A DNA stretch of 64,000 nt, taken from contig CM030717.1 of the NCBI GenBank assembly GCA_017979445.1, positions 23,237,288 through 23,301,287 of the forward strand. The letters run 5' to 3'. Source of the DNA: Akebia trifoliata. Its lineage: Eukaryota > Streptophyta > Magnoliopsida > Ranunculales > Lardizabalaceae. The translations under genes were made by a program, and so were the position numbers. The notes under the pieces are model-generated. The model worked only from the letters and a program-made list of their open reading frames with translations, made no database searches and was not told the DNA's origin. Positions 11,648 to 25,015 of the stretch are shown here, piece by piece. Position 1 is the stretch's first letter, and each line of letters opens with the position of its first letter.

Positions 11648-12859
11648 TGCAAATTGATTATATTTGTCCACAATTTGTGGTGATTAAGTAATGTTATTTT
11701 GATTAATATGGCATAATTAGTTAAATTTTCTTTCTTATAGGTTTTGGAGGTTTAAAATGAGATAAAAAAGCTAAATATGAATTTTTTGTGAATAAAACAT
11801 GCAAAAAGGTGGAGAAGCAATTATGAGACAAATTAAACGAAAGACTAAAGAAATAAAGAAATATTTTCAAAAAATGGAAATCTCTATACGTTCTTTTATG
11901 TAAAATAATAAAATTTTCTCATATTTTGTCTTATTTTGAAAGATCTCATACATCCCTCCATATCTTTTAGTTTCTATTTCTCTCTATCTTTTCCCCACAT
12001 GTTAAATTATCTCTTTCTTATATCTCTCACCTTCTATTTTCAATGATTTCTATTTTTCTCTATTCTCCTAACATTATTTATTTTCTTTACACTTTTAATT
12101 ATCTTCTACTTCTTCTTCAATTTTCCTCTTTAATCTCTTTCATTCTGTAATTTCTTTTAATTTAATTTTTAGGTTTTTTATTCAATAATTTGGATAGACT
12201 CATCTATGAATATTGTTGACCAAAATCTTAATTAGGGCTAAGGGTGAAACTTGAAAATTATAATTTTATTACAATTAACAATGGTGGATTAATATTCATA
12301 TTTTTTTGAATTGATTTAAGGTGAGTTAATTATTGTTATATAATTCTATATTTATAAATTCTTTTTGAGTTTTTGTCTACGATCACCTCATTGAATGTTT
12401 GAAAAAAAAATATTGATTCATTGTGGATGATTGTTACATTTATTGTTGAAGGAATTCTCGTGGTATGTGATTGTGTAACACGTGACAACCTTATAATTTT
12501 CAAAATATTTTAGAAAATAAATTTTTTTATTTAATTATTATATCATCCGGTTAGGAAAAATCTTTATTCGAACTTAACCGAGAAAAAAAAATTGAATGAA
12601 TAAAATTACGATTTTTGAGTAGATCCTCGATGTCTTTGCGCTTTTTAATTTCTGTTTTAAAATTTTAAATTTTTGCTCCATATGATAGTTTAGAAAATCA
12701 TTTTTTTAATAGTTTAGGTCAAATCTTCTTGTACCTCATCCGTATTTTAATTCAATTTTTACATAATTCCCGTGGATCGACCTCAGACTCCCGAGATTTT
12801 ACTACTTCACTACAACCCTGCACTTGGGGTATTTAATCTATACTAATTCAGTTGTAGCA
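11648..12859 (+). mobile_element. Athila LTR shared by two internal regions
   Basis: 1,212 bases, starting TGCAAATTGATTATATTT and ending GTTGTAGCA. It has a polypurine tract on its left (3' end of Athila-1) and a primer binding site on its right (5' end of Athila-2), so it serves as 3' LTR of one unit and 5' LTR of the next. Its first 740 bases are repeated at 6505-7253 and its last 860 at 45733-46618. The only full-length LTR of this family in the window. Confidence 0.85.
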
Positions 12860-12865
12860 AGTTTT

Positions 12866-12883
12866 TGGTGTCTCTGTCGGGGA
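12866..12883 (+). promoter_or_regulatory. Athila primer binding site
   Basis: TGGTGTCTCTGTCGGGGA sits six bases after the LTR end. It is a mutated form of the Athila-type site TGGCGCCGTTGCCGGGGA, with the GGGGA end kept. It marks the start of an internal region and fixes the LTR boundary. Confidence 0.75.
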
Positions 12884-13507
12884 TTGGTGTAATTAATTAT
12901 TCGAATCGATGAGAATTAGGGAAGCTTTCTAATTTCTTAGTTTTTCTTCTTTTTTCCTTCTTTACTCTTTTTTTATTTTAATTTAGTTGTTGTTTTGCAA
13001 TTCTAAAATTTTCTTTTCTTTTGTACAAGACATATCTTGAAGGTGGAGCGAATAAGAAGATCAAACTTTCTTCAAGATTAATTTAGAAATATATTAGGAT
13101 TAAATTTTTTTAGTAATACTTTCTTTTTAATCATTATTTGTTTTTAATTATCTAGGAAAGCCTGAATTGTAATATAATTAAGGAAAGAGTGACAATAAGA
13201 CACAACTATCTCAGCCCCTTAGATTCATGCACCGTACTTGGTGTTGGTGGTCCAAGTCGACTCAATAAGGCATTTCCCATCCATAATAAGAGGTAAGTAT
13301 CTTTTGACACTCACGCCTTCCTATCAGTGGTTATGATATTGTCTTTTTCTAGTTAACAATTGTACACATCGAGTGCACCGATATCTTTATATTAGAGGGC
13401 ACCTTTACAGGGAGGATACACGATAAGATAGGGGTTGGATTTCATCTCCAGCTCTTGCCCTTCAGGTTTAATAAAAATTGACCCACATCACTCTACAACC
13501 CTAATTA
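12884..13507 (+). other. Athila-2 leader before gag
   Basis: T-rich non-coding DNA followed by a stretch near 13190-13300 that may be a decayed gag N-terminus. Frames are broken and no start could be chosen. Confidence 0.45.
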
Positions 13508-14577
13508 AAAAAATTTCAATGTTGGGAAATATTTAAGGATCTTTTACTATCTTGTCCACATCATAGTTATGAAAATTTGAAACTCATCAGTTCTTCTATG
13601 ACAACTTGAATTTTCAAATGCGAGAATTCATAGAGATGATGTGCAATGGTGAATTTATGGATAAAGATCCTAAAGAGGACTGGGATTACTTAGATGACCT
13701 AATTGATAATGCCCAATCTTGGGATAAAACTGATAAATCTAAAAATCCTAAGATCGTAATCAATTCTAAGGGATGTATGAATCTTCTTAGAAAAGAAGAT
13801 GATATGAATTCTAGGATAGCCAATTTGACTAGGAAAATTGAAGTCATGGAAAAAAAAAGTAAATGACATTACGATCTCTGAGAAAATGCAATGTATGTAT
13901 GCTATTTGTAAAAGTGATACACACGTTATACCGAATTGTCTAACAATCTCCACTTTTAAAGAAGAATTGCATGACCAAGCAAACTCCATGAATACATATA
14001 AAAAACCTTTCAGTTCCCCATATTCTGAGACATACCATTCGAATTGGTGTAATCATCCCAACTTCAATTGGAGAAATGCACATAATACTAGCAATCCTAT
14101 GGGGCCTCCTCATTCAAATTCTTTTTATATTCCTTCTTAAAAGAATACCTAGATAACACATTGCAAGCATTAATCCAAGGACAAACAACCATCAACCAAT
14201 AGAATATGCAAGCCATTCATGACCTCCAAACAACTATGAACAAATTGGCCTCAAGTATTAATGTTAGGGAGAAAGACATTTTTCCAGCCCAATGCCAACC
14301 AAATCCTAAAGGCCAATTTGTTGTTGGAGAATCTAGTTATTTTGACCCTAAAGTTGATCATGTTAAGCCTATCACCACACTTAGAAATGAAAAAATAATT
14401 GAAAAAAATATTCCTAAGATTGGAAAATCAAATGAATTCGAGAAATCTAAGTGTGAGGATAAGGCTAAGGAGGTTGAACCCATGCATGAACTGTTGGTTG
14501 TGACTCTGTTTCCACAAAAATTAATTCCAACGAAGCCAAATGCAAACAATCAAGATATTCTGAAAATTTTTAAATAA
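13508..14577 (+). pseudogene. Athila-2 gag
   Basis: The stretch FWEIFKDLLLSCPHHSYEN, then after a frame change EFIEMMCNGEFMDKDPKEDW and DYLDDLIDNAQSWD match the conserved Athila gag core. Near 13885-13945 is CMYAICKSDTHVIPNC, a zinc knuckle whose first cysteine appears changed to tyrosine, leaving a C, H, C pattern. The C-terminal part at 14206-14577 is rich in N, K and E, with HDLQTTMNKLASSIN as a likely helical segment. Three frames are used and a stop separates the parts, so no full protein is made. Confidence 0.8.
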
Positions 14578-15341
14578 GTTAAAATCAACATTCCGTTGTT
14601 AGATGCCGTTAAGCAAATATCTTCATATGTCAAAATTTTAAAGGTTCTTTCCACAATAAAACGTAAGCTCAATGTACAAAAAAAAAAATTGATGGAACAA
14701 GTCCAATCATTAAGCATAACACTCTTCCTAAGTACAAAGATCATGGATGTCCTACGATTTCTTGTGTCATAATGAATTTTCACATTGAACAAACATTATT
14801 GGACTTAGAGGCAAGTGTTAACCTTCTACCCTACTTGGTATATACACAATTAAGCTTAGGTGAGTTACAATCCACCTGAGTCACTTTACAACTCGCGGAT
14901 CATTCAATTAAAATACCGAGAGACATTGTAGAAAATGAACTAATCCAATTAGATAACTTTTACTTTTCCATAGATTTTATTATCTTGGATATCCAACCTA
15001 TTACTAATGTGAATACTAAAATTCCTGTCATACTTAGTCGCTCATTCCTTGTTACTTCTAATGCATTAATCAATTGTAGGAATGGTATGATGAAATTATC
15101 ATTTGGTAATATGACGATTGAACTTAACATTTTTAACATATGCAAACAATCGAATGATGATAATGAATTGCATGAGGTGAACATGATTGACACCGACATG
15201 CAAGACATATTTAGTCAATCTATCTTTTTAGACCCTTTCGAAAAATGTTTGACCCATTTTGGACTTATTGATGATAACATAATTATTGATAAAGTCAATG
15301 TTCTTATGGATTCTGCACCTGCGCTCGACACGAACAAGTAG
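14578..15341 (+). pseudogene. Athila-2 aspartic protease
   Basis: Frames at 14580-14880 and 14985-15341 give LLDLEASVNLLPYLVYTQLS, then TLQLADHSIKIPRDIVENE, PVILSRSFLVTSNALINC and MMKLSFGNMTIELN. This is the Athila retropepsin and its linker. The active site normally reads DLGAS; here the glycine is glutamate, which should inactivate it. A stop near 14878 also breaks the frame. The linker leads into RT at 15490. Confidence 0.8.
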
Positions 15342-15489
15342 AAATCTCACTTTGAAGATTTACCACTTAGTTTAGAAAATTTTAACATAAAACCATTACT
15401 GTCTTATCTTAAATATGCATTTTTTAAGTCAAGAGAATACTTTTCCTGTGATTATTTCTTTACAACCAAAACAATATCAAGAAGCTAAA

Positions 15490-16385
15490 TTATTGAATCT
15501 CTTGGAAATCATAAGGAAGCTATAAGATGGACCATTGTAGATATAAAAGAAATTAGTCCTACGATATGTACCCATAGAATTCATTTAGAAGACTAAGCCA
15601 AACCATCTCAACAGATGCAATGTAAGCTAAATCCTAACATGAAAGAGGTGATTAAAGCTGAAGTCCTCAAATTTTTAGATGTGTGTATTATTTACCCCAT
15701 CTTTCATAGTAAGTGGGTAAGTCCGACACAAGTAGTTCCTAATAAATAGGGGGTTATTATAGTTTGAAACTCTAATGATATACTTGTTCCAACTAGAGTT
15801 ACTACTGGTTGGAAGATGTGTATAGACTACGGAAAACTTAATACTGTTATTAAGAAAGACCACTTCCCGTTATTATTTATAGACCAAATGTTAGAAAGAT
15901 TAGCGGGAATCCCTTGCTATTGATTCCTAGATGGTTATTACTTTATGTGTCCTTTTAGTACTTTTGCCTACAAACAAATGCCATTCGAATTATGTAACGC
16001 TCTTGTAACTTTTCTACGATGCAGGCTTAATATATTTTCTGATATGGTTGAAGAGTTTTTGAACGTCTTCATGGATGATTTCTCTATATTTGGTTCATCT
16101 TATAATGAATGTTTATAGCATCTTGAACTTGTTTTAATTCATTGTGGAAAAAAGAATCTCATTTTAAATTGTGAAAAATGTCATTTTATGGTATCTTAAG
16201 GGATTATTCTTGGACATATTATTTCTCGTGATGGAATAAAGATTGATAAGGAGAAAGTTGACCTCATTGTTAATTTATCGGTCCTTAAAAATATTAAAGA
16301 AATTAGATCATTCTTCGGTCATGCAGGAAATTACAGAAGATTCATAAAAGATTTTAGTTTCATATCTAGACTTTTATGTAATATT
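15490..16385 (+). pseudogene. Athila-2 reverse transcriptase
   Basis: It starts LEIIRKLYDGPL-like after a frame change, then reads KEISPTICTHRIHLED, RLNPNMKEVIKAEVLKFLD and VTTGWKMCIDYGKLN. The catalytic box VFMDDFSIFGSS lies at 16065-16100 with FMDD intact. About 70 bases around 15935 are missing relative to Athila-1, removing the segment that reads YNQI and following residues there. GRIIFSRDGIKIDKEKVDLI-like sequence follows. Stops occur at several places. Confidence 0.75.
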
Positions 16386-16870
16386 TTGACAAAAGAGAAT
16401 TCATTTGAGAGGAACAAACCATGCCAATTAGCTTTTGATAACATAAAGAGTATGTTGATCTCCGCACCTATAATTCAATCACCCGATTGGATTTCTCCTT
16501 TTAAAATCATATGTGACACAAGTGAATTTGTTGTAGAGGCGGTATTAGGACAAAGAAATAATTGTAAGCCTTATGTTATCTACTATGAGAGTAAGACTTT
16601 GAATAGTGCCCAAATTAATTACTAAGCTACAGAAAAAGAATTATTTACTGTAATTTTTTCCTTGGACAAATTCAGATCTTATCTCATAGAATCCATGATA
16701 TTGATTTAGGTTGACCATGCCACACTTAAGTATCTTCTTTCAAAGAAGGATGTTAAACCGCGACTTATTCGTTAGATTCTTCTACTTCAAGAATTTGATT
16801 TAGAAATTAAATATAAAAAGGGAGTAGATAATATAGTAGGTGATCATTTATGTTGTCTTATCATCTTGGA
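16386..16870 (+). pseudogene. Athila-2 RNase H
   Basis: Open from 16386 to 16625 with CQLAFDNIKSMLISAPIIQS, ICDTSEFVVEAVLGQRNN and YYESKTLNSAQINY, then a stop where Athila-1 reads serine, then EKELFTVIFSLDKFRS and an EFDLEIKYKKGVDNIVGDHL end. The domain aligns with 8291-8660. The substitution of A for G in the VVGVLLGQ block and the stop show decay. Confidence 0.8.
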
Positions 16871-16949
16871 TTTCCTGGAAAATATACCCATCAAAGAAAC
16901 ATTTCCCAATGAACAACTTTTTCATATTTCCCAATCACCTTAGTATACG

Positions 16950-17288
16950 GATATTGCAAATTATTTTGTCATAGGTAAAATTCCTACCCATTGGAAATAA
17001 TAAGATAAAGAAAAATTCATAACCAAGATAAGAAAATTCTTTTGAGGTGATTCTTATTTATTTAAGTATTCTCCGAATCTAATAATTAGGAAATGTGTGT
17101 CGAACAATGTACAATTAAATATTATTTTCTTTTGTCATTTGCATGCTTGTGCTGGTCATTTTTTAATCAAGAAAATTGTTTACAAAATTTTTCAATATGA
17201 TTTTTTATTGGTTAATTTGTTTAGGGATACTCATGCATTTTGTAAGACTTATGAGCATTGTTAGAAATTGGGAAGAAGATCCCATAGA
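16950..17288 (+). pseudogene. Athila-2 integrase zinc-binding domain, cut by an insertion
   Basis: The frame reads CHLHACAGHFLIKKIVYK and, further on, LFRDTHAFCKTYEHC, the H2C2 segment with one cysteine changed to tyrosine. It is interrupted at 17293 by the Tekay-like element, and the continuing sequence (EVFDCWNIDFMEPF) resumes at about 40303. Comparison with 9050-9150 in Athila-1 confirms the join. Confidence 0.8.
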
Positions 17289-17293
17289 GATAC

Positions 17294-20200
17294 TGTGGTG
17301 CCCTGCCAAACGCTAACACAAAGCCCCATGTTAGATCTTGAGGCACAAGGTGGCACCTCAAAATTTCGGCATAGTCTCCTCTGTTTATGTTAGCATTCCA
17401 ACCCTTTCAACTTGCACCTAATAGATGACATACATAATCCTGCATATATGCATACAAAATATAATACTAGCGGAAGCTTATATACATCTAATAACGTACG
17501 AAAATAAGAATGCGGAAGAAGAAGTTTATATACACGATTATACAAAATTCCTCACCCTAACAAAATTCCTAACGCTAAAAACCAAAATCTATATTATCAC
17601 CTGGACAACCTGATGCCACTAGGTATAGCCCAGTACTTACCATGAAAATGATTCTGGTCATCTATCTGACCCACCAAATTATCCTCACTCGTGCTCTATA
17701 CCTGCCTCGCCAAGTTCTAAATTTGAAACTAAAAAAAATAGAAAGAAAAGGTGAGTAACAGTGGTTACCTAGTAGGGAAACAAATAACTTCTGCCAATAA
17801 CCCTTCCTAACATGAACGAATAAGCATACTGAATCATTTTAACATATGCAAAGTTTTACAAACATACTATAATTAACTAGTACATATAGCCAAGGATGAG
17901 CAACTAAACATTTTAAAACTAACATTACATCAATCAACAGTACTCACTATAGTATTTTCTTTATATATAAATCTAATTGATCAAATGGAAACATTAAACA
18001 TGCATTTCATTTTATATATCAAAATAAGGCAACATATACATAATACACAATGACGGAGTAATAGAATTAAAGAGTAAGGATTCACGACTAGATCGCTCCC
18101 AGTTGGGGACATGATTTTTTATACTCTTTACTGGCTTTTGGTTCATGATTTTGTGGCCAGTCACTGCACTAATCACACTTGGTTGACCATTTATCTGGCT
18201 CAGGCTGGCCGTTTGACATGACCGTAAGCAATGGGTCTCTTTTCGATGTGTCAAAACGTTCGACTACTATAAATTGTTAATGATCACTAACTAATCATCT
18301 TCGTCTATACCTATCAGATGTGCATGTGATTCCTAAATATACAAACAATTCATATACGACCACCTTTACATATAAAGTTCACTGATAAAGATAAAGAGGA
18401 ATGAACCCGGATTCCAATTGTGACTCCACTTTCATACGCGTCCCATACCAAATATGAGTTTAGTTGTCCCTACCGTACATCCCAAGATAGTACATCACTC
18501 CGGATGATATGATGCACTATCCCCTTCAAGCATTCACAGACTCTTTAATAGCTCACAAAATAGCTACATATATATATATATATAATTTTCATTTGAAAAT
18601 AAATTAGAAATTAAAAATATAAGGTTGAGAATGGATATCCAGTTTCCTACCATGCAACTATAGCCACTCAACCTAAAATAAATAATGGACCAGAAACATA
18701 AACAGCGCCTCGCACTAACAGAAAGTAAATAAATATGCAACCAGTCATTATCCCTGGATATCCCTTCACCAACTTACACACAGCATTACAATGTAAAATG
18801 CAGATATCACTCTTTAGCCGTATTTCCTACCCGCAGCAACGTGTCAGTTAATGGAGTCTGTCATGTATAGCACTACTACCACACCGCTATCCCAACTGAT
18901 CAATGGCCCAGTTTGCCACATGCATGAGGTGTGACATCCCATCTTTTTGGATGTAAAATGCAGACATCACCCCTCGGGTGTGATTCTGACATTTTACCGT
19001 TTCATCTCATTTTTCATTTTTCCAATTTTCATAGTTCTCAATCTTTCAAAAATAAAATATTCACTTTCTGATATTCATCAACTCAATATGAGTTAACTGA
19101 ATATTAAATCATTTTTTTCAACTATAAAATTCATTTTTTTATCATTTAAATTAAAAATTTACAAAACTTATATCAAAACAGGGTCCGAGCGGTGCACAAA
19201 ACCCAACTAGCAAAAATAACTCGGTGAAATATCCTACCCACGTATAATTTGTTACAAAATAAAATTAAAAATATCAAATATGCAAATTCTGGCGTGAATT
19301 TAAAATAAACAAATAAAATTCTATATTTTTGAAATCTATAACAAATTTCTCATAAAATCCTAAATCCAACTTTCACAATTTACGATTACAAATAGAAATT
19401 AAGAATTCCTTACAATCTCTAAACGACAGAATTGAAGCACGTGCAAAGAAATCGAGATGATCGACATGGAAATTGAGATGATTTAAACTTCGAGGTGGTT
19501 CATTTTTTAGTTTGACCCAGCAGTTTCAAAAATCTCGATGCCGTCGTCCTTTCTCCCTTCTATGACGGATGACGGTTTGACCCCAAAACAGATGAAATTC
19601 GAAGTTGAAGTAATGAAACCCTCGTATATATATGATTATTTTTGACGATACAGAGTAAAAAAGGTAAGAAAATAGAAAGAATTTAGATAGGTTTTATAGA
19701 TGTCAAGGCTGCGGACAATTTTCTCTTCTGTGTCGAAGGTTGAAGATAGACCGTTCGCGACGAATCGGAGTTAGAAAATTGGAAGAAAAACAATTTTTTT
19801 TTAAAACCGTGGCTTGTTTTGGCCGCGTGAAAATGATGATGAAATAAAAAAATTTAAAATTTTTTTATATAAAAATTTGCGACGAAATCAGTATTTTACC
19901 TATTGTTTCGTTCAACGATAAGTTGACCATTCGGGCTCTAAAAGTAACAAGTGAATACTCTATTTTATATAATTTTTCATTCTGAATCTAATGGTGTGAT
20001 CAATTTCTACAAATTCTATCTCTAACAAAAATTTACATTTTTAGCTCGATGGGACCCTAAAATTGTCGTCATTTTCATTTTTGACAATAATTCGACTTTT
20101 TGATCTCCAAAAATGACAAGTAAATTGTCTATGCTCAATAATTTTTTGTTACGAACCCAATGGTATGATTGAATCTTAAAAATTCTTGTTCTAGCAAAAA

Positions 20201-20453
20201 ATCATAATTTTAGCTTGAACTAACTCCATAATCAAGGATTCTGTGATTTTTTGTTCGAACTTGTATTTGAGCGTGCTTACATGCTAAAGTATATTTTTCA
20301 ATCATTTTGAATCTAATGGTAAGGTCAGATTTCATTAAAAATGACCAGAATAGAATCCTACAATTTTACCCTAAGTCCTACTTATAGGATTTTCTAAAAT
20401 TCCATTATTTTTTCTTCATCGAGATACAAATCAAAAAAATTAGGGGTTTTACA
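17294..20453 (-). mobile_element. 3' LTR of the Tekay-like element (copy A)
   Basis: 3,160 bases. On the plus strand it opens TGTGGTGCCCTGCC and closes GGGGTTTTACA, so in element sense it starts TGTAAAACCCC. It shares GATCGCTCCCAGT, TTTCGATGTGTCA and GTACATCCC blocks with four other copies in the window. A TATATATATGA tract near 19625 is a possible minus-strand promoter. A 160-bp unit flanked by copies of ATGTAAAATGCAGAYATCAC (18791 and 18951) is shared only with copy D, supporting that A and D belong to one insertion. Confidence 0.85.
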
Positions 20454-20466
20454 TTCTCTCCCCCTT
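20454..20466 (-). promoter_or_regulatory. polypurine tract of the Tekay-like element
   Basis: On the minus strand, AAGGGGGAGAGAA directly precedes the LTR start TGTAAAACCCC. The upstream bases AGAGGACGAAATTTTTATT are a strongly conserved lead-in in plant Tekay/Del elements. This fixes the orientation and shows that copy A is a 3' LTR. Confidence 0.9.
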
Positions 20467-20899
20467 AATAAAAATTTCGTCCTCTAAATTGAAATCATAC
20501 CTTATCAAGCTTTGTTGCTATTCCACTAACATGACATAAGAAAATGAACAATACATATTTTCGATTATCTTCTATTTTTAGTCCTAAGCCAATCTCATTT
20601 ATAACTCGCAACCTTATGTCATCCATATTGCATCACTTCAACCTATTCATTAATTAATCACTCCAATTTAAACTCATATTTCAATTAATCCATTATTTGT
20701 ATAACCCTAAGATAACAATTAATTCACATTATATCACTTCCCCACTAATATCTATCAACAACAATCCTTTCACATCTTCTTTATTCTTTATCTTTACTTC
20801 TCTCACCAATTACACCATCTATTATGTTTTACTCATACTTGCCATGAATATTATTCCTCAATGCACAAACTTATCACAAACACACCACTACTATTTGTA
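20467..20899. other. internal non-coding remnant next to the polypurine tract
   Basis: AT-rich DNA with a plus-strand open frame (20697-20909) of composition-driven type. In a complete element the integrase and chromodomain would be here; nothing of either can be read, so pol has been lost between gag and the polypurine tract. Confidence 0.5.
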
Positions 20900-21635
20900 C
20901 ATCATTTAATACTTCTTAATAAAATAATACACAACATCCACTAAATTCGTAAATTCGCAAACACACCATTTACTACCACTAAATTCGTAAATTGCATTAA
21001 AATCTTCATTCCCAATACACCACAATCTTTATATCCAATGCAATATTCCATTTCTACTCTACCTTACCGTACTTAGTTCAGTAACATTCTTTGGCCCATA
21101 CTACTCAACAACTTTTTTTCAATCATAATCTCCCCGAGGTGTAGATAATTTCATTACTCGACCCATGTCAGTAGTTTCTAGCTCTAGCAAGTGTGCAAAA
21201 TCTCAGCAAAATAGAATTCCACTTTCTTATATTATAATTAGAATTCCTACCATCAAAAATTTTGTCGGAGACAGGTATTTTCTCCTAGGTCACAACCCTT
21301 GCTCAACTGTGATAGGGGGTACTTTCTCCTATATTGTCCTACCTGACCACACGCGTAACATGTCAACAATTTTATTTTCATAGGTTTCTATGGAGCAAGC
21401 AGTTGGTAAACTGGGGCTTGCATGCTCTAAACCTACCTTGTTGGTTCCTTTGGCCCTGTTGGCATCATTGAAGTTCCAACTGCTCTATAACTTAATGATG
21501 GGGGAACTCTACAACTCAATAGTGGAGGAGTTCTATATTGTGGATACATTGATCCGGGGGAGATTGGCCTCGAATACATCGACCTCTTGTCCGGATCTGA
21601 TTTGGGAAGAAAAAAAATCTAAAGTTGACTAATTT
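20900..21635 (-). pseudogene. Tekay-like gag, C-terminal part with zinc knuckle
   Basis: On the minus strand at 21334-21360 the frame reads CYACGQVGQ, the front of a CCHC knuckle of the type CYNCGQPGH. The histidine is glutamine and the last cysteine is not kept. Upstream are P-, Q- and S-rich stretches typical of gag between capsid and knuckle. The reading continues across the solo LTR into 25016-26578. Stops and frame changes are frequent. Confidence 0.6.
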
Positions 21636-24600
21636 TGTGACGCCCCGCCAAATGCTAACACAAATCTCAAGGCCACCTCGATGCACTAGGGGTGCCTCGA
21701 AATTTCGGCATGGTCTCCTCGTTTATGTTAGCATTCAACGGAATACAAAACCTGATAATCCAAGTTATAACAAAACCTATATATAAAGATGTAGATACAT
21801 GACGATAACAGCGGAAGACTAATTACATCTAACAAGTAAATAGATCAGAGTGCGGAAGTTTAGCGATATACATGCTTACAAAAATTTAACCTCACTCTAA
21901 CACAACCCTAACACTCAACTTCAAAATATGTATACACCTGAACGAAACTGACTACACAAAAAGGGTATGGCCCTAGTGCTCATCGGATAACAAATTCTGA
22001 CCGTCGATCTAACTGACCAGGTACTCCTCACTTACTGACTTTGCGCTTACCTCCGTAACTGCAAGTGCTGAAGCTAAAAAAAATAGGAAGGAAATGGTGA
22101 GTAACAATGGTTACCTAGTAGGTCCACAAGCAATTCCTACTAATAACCCTCCCTAAACATAATCGAATAAAGCATACTGAACATTTTAACACATATAGCT
22201 AGGGATGAGCAACTAAACAGTTTTAAAGTTTCGCATAGCATCAATCATCCATACTCATTATACATTTTCCATTTTATGCAAATACAGTTGTTGACAACAT
22301 TGAAATAATAGACATGCTTTTCAGTTTATAATTTGAAATATAACAATAGATACATAATACAAGTGGTGGAGTATTGGAATTAAAGAGTTAGGATTCACTA
22401 CTGGATCGCTCCCAGTCGGGACATGATATTCCTCAATAACATTGTAATTCCTGATTTTGTGGTTGGTCGCTGTTTACCACGCTTGCGGGACCATTTATTC
22501 GGCTCAGGCTAGCAGTTTGACGTGATCGTAAGCAATGGGTCTCTTTTCGATGTGTCAGAACGTTCGACTACTACTAGATTGTTAGTGATCACTGACTAAT
22601 CATCTTCGTCTATGCCTATCAGGCATGCATGTGATTCCCAAATGACACTCCACTCATATACGACCACCTTTACAATACACGTTCACTGGTAAAGATAAGA
22701 AAGGAATGGACCCGGATTCCAGTTGTGACTCCACTCTCATACGCGTCCCATACCACGTATGAGCTTGGTGGTCCCTACCGTACATCCCAGGATAGTGCAC
22801 CCCTTCGGATGATGTGACGCACTATCCCTTCTGGCATTCACAAATCTTTTAACAGCTCACAAAATAGCTACGTATATATAGGATTTTTCATTTAAAACAA
22901 AAGAGAAATTAACAGAACAGGGTTGAGAATGGATATCCAGTTCCTACCATGCAACTGTGGCCACCCGGCCTAAAAATAAATAACAGTACTCAGCGCACGC
23001 CCTAACATAATCATAAATAAATATGCAACCCTTTCATTAATAACCTGGATATCATTTCACCAACCTACATACAACATACAATGTAAAATTCAGACATCAC
23101 CCCTTGGGTGTGACTCTAACAATTTACCGATTCATCCATTTTCCCATTCACTCGACATTCTCACTTTTCGTCTTTTCAAATCAAATCATCCATTTTCAAT
23201 CTTTCAAAGTCATTTTTTTTTGTCTTTCCATTGAAAACCATCAAAGTTTATTAAAAAATAAGGTCCCGGTGATGCACGAGACCAAAGCTATTAAAAATAA
23301 GAAAAGTTGGTGAAAATTTGGCTAAGTGTCGAAAACTCAATTTTTTAAAGTTCTCGAAATTGAAAACGGGTTTTTTTCGAAATGAAAGTCTCGATCACAA
23401 GATTCGACACCATATAATTTTTGTACTCTAATTCAAAGTAATGCGAAAGTTATTACATTTTAAAAACTTGTCGAAAACGTCAAAATTTACATTTTGTTCT
23501 TGAAATCAAAATTAAGATTTTGATCCTTTGAGACTTGGATCTTGAAACCATTCCCATTGTTCCGAAATGGGGGGTAAAACGTTAATTTCATTAAAGAACT
23601 TAAAGTAAATGAAAGAGGACATTTACTTAAATATTTATAATGAAATGAAGGTTGGGAAATCCAGTATAAGCAATGGGGAGGTCAAGGCCAAAGTCAGAAC
23701 ACAGTTCTGAAGAGAACTGTTTCTGTCGGTGGCAGAACCATAGTTCTGTCGGTGGAACAGACAGAATACTCATCGACAGGTATCGGTGGGACCGATGGCA
23801 TCTGTCGACAGAACAAAATTTTTGGCGACTTCTTGATTTCGTCGGTGGCAGAAGCTCCATTCTGTCGGTGGCACCGACCCTTCCCGCCTACAGCCTGAAC
23901 CTCACTCGCGATTTTTGGGTTTTTTGATCCCTTCTTTGGATCTTTGTTCCGTTCTTCAAACCCTTCAACCCGCCCACGAATTCAACGTTTAAAACATGAA
24001 TAAAACACATCAAATCTCTATTTCTAGCATGAATTTCAATTCAAACAAAGATTTCTACGATTTAGAACAAACAATAAATTTTGTTAAAACAACCTAAATG
24101 CACATTTTCATAAATCTAAAGTTACCAATAGAAATTGAAAGTCCCCTACTTGTTTGTGGTTGTCAGGCACGCTTAACTAACTCGAAAATCAAAGGTTGGC
24201 AGCAAGGACTCGAGGTTGAAACGATTTCGAGGCCCAACGGTCGGGTTAGTTGCGAAACCCTCGATGGAGGTGTCCTTCCTTCCCCCCAACAACGATGGAT
24301 TACTTTCCTTCAAGCTAGGCGGAACTCCAAATGGTTAAGATGAAAATCCCTACTGCTGGTTTTTAATGGAGGATGGGGAAAACAGACGAGAACGAACAAC
24401 TAAAGATGGTGAAGTTGTAGCTATCGTCATGGCCGAACACTTTGCCTTCTTCGTCGAGGTTCAACTCGGCTTCGTTCGCGCTAGAACTTGATGACAATGG
24501 GTCGAAATCCTTGGGTTGAAAAGTGGCTGTCATTTGGTTCCTTGGAGAAGATGAGTAATGAATGAAATAAAAGAAATCAGATTTCTTTTATAATAAAGTT

Positions 24601-25010
24601 GAGGGCATACTTGTAATTTTTCCATCATTTCTAGTTTTGATCGTAACTTAACTATTCGGATTCGAAAATTGACAAGTGAGTATACAATTTCGAATAATTT
24701 TTCGTTGCAGACCAAACTGTGTCATTAAATCTTTCTGATTCTCACTCTAACGAAATTCCACTATTTTGGGTCCCACTTAACATGAAATTCGAGGATTTTA
24801 TAACTTTTTCATTCGAACTAGAATTCGAGCTTACTTACAGGCTAATGTATGTATTCTAATCCTTTTAAATCTAATGGCGAAGTTGATTTTCCTTAAAATT
24901 AATCATAGCAATATTCTAGTATTTTACTCTAAGTCTCTCCTTCGATATTTTTCTCCAAATCTCACCATTTAATTTCCTCGAGATATGAGTTGAAAATCCG
25001 GGGTGTTACA
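21636..25010 (-). mobile_element. Tekay-family solo LTR (copy B)
   Basis: 3,375 bases from TGTGACGCCCCGCC to CCGGGGTGTTACA on the plus strand, flanked by AATTT at 21631-21635 and again at 25011-25015. The perfect duplication and the lack of any internal sequence make it a solo LTR left by LTR-LTR recombination. It interrupts the gag of the surrounding element. It belongs with copy E (57058) in a subfamily that starts TGTAACACCCCGG in element sense and carries a palindrome array. A minus-strand TTATAAAA lies near 24590. Confidence 0.9.
23722..23880. repeat. palindrome array in solo LTR B
   Basis: Several short inverted repeats built on TCGGTGGNACCGA: ATCGGTGGGACCGAT at 23782-23796 and TCGGTGGCACCGA at 23865-23877 are perfect, with CTGTCGGTGGCAGAA half-forms between. 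The array begins 52 bases to the right of TATAAG (CTTATA on the minus strand) at 23665-23670, so in LTR sense it lies just upstream of a TATA-like sequence. Confidence 0.85.
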
Positions 25011-25015
25011 AATTT

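Noticed and set aside
23673..24343. Open frames in solo LTR B
   Set aside because: Lie within a non-coding LTR and are not kept in copy E in the same frame.
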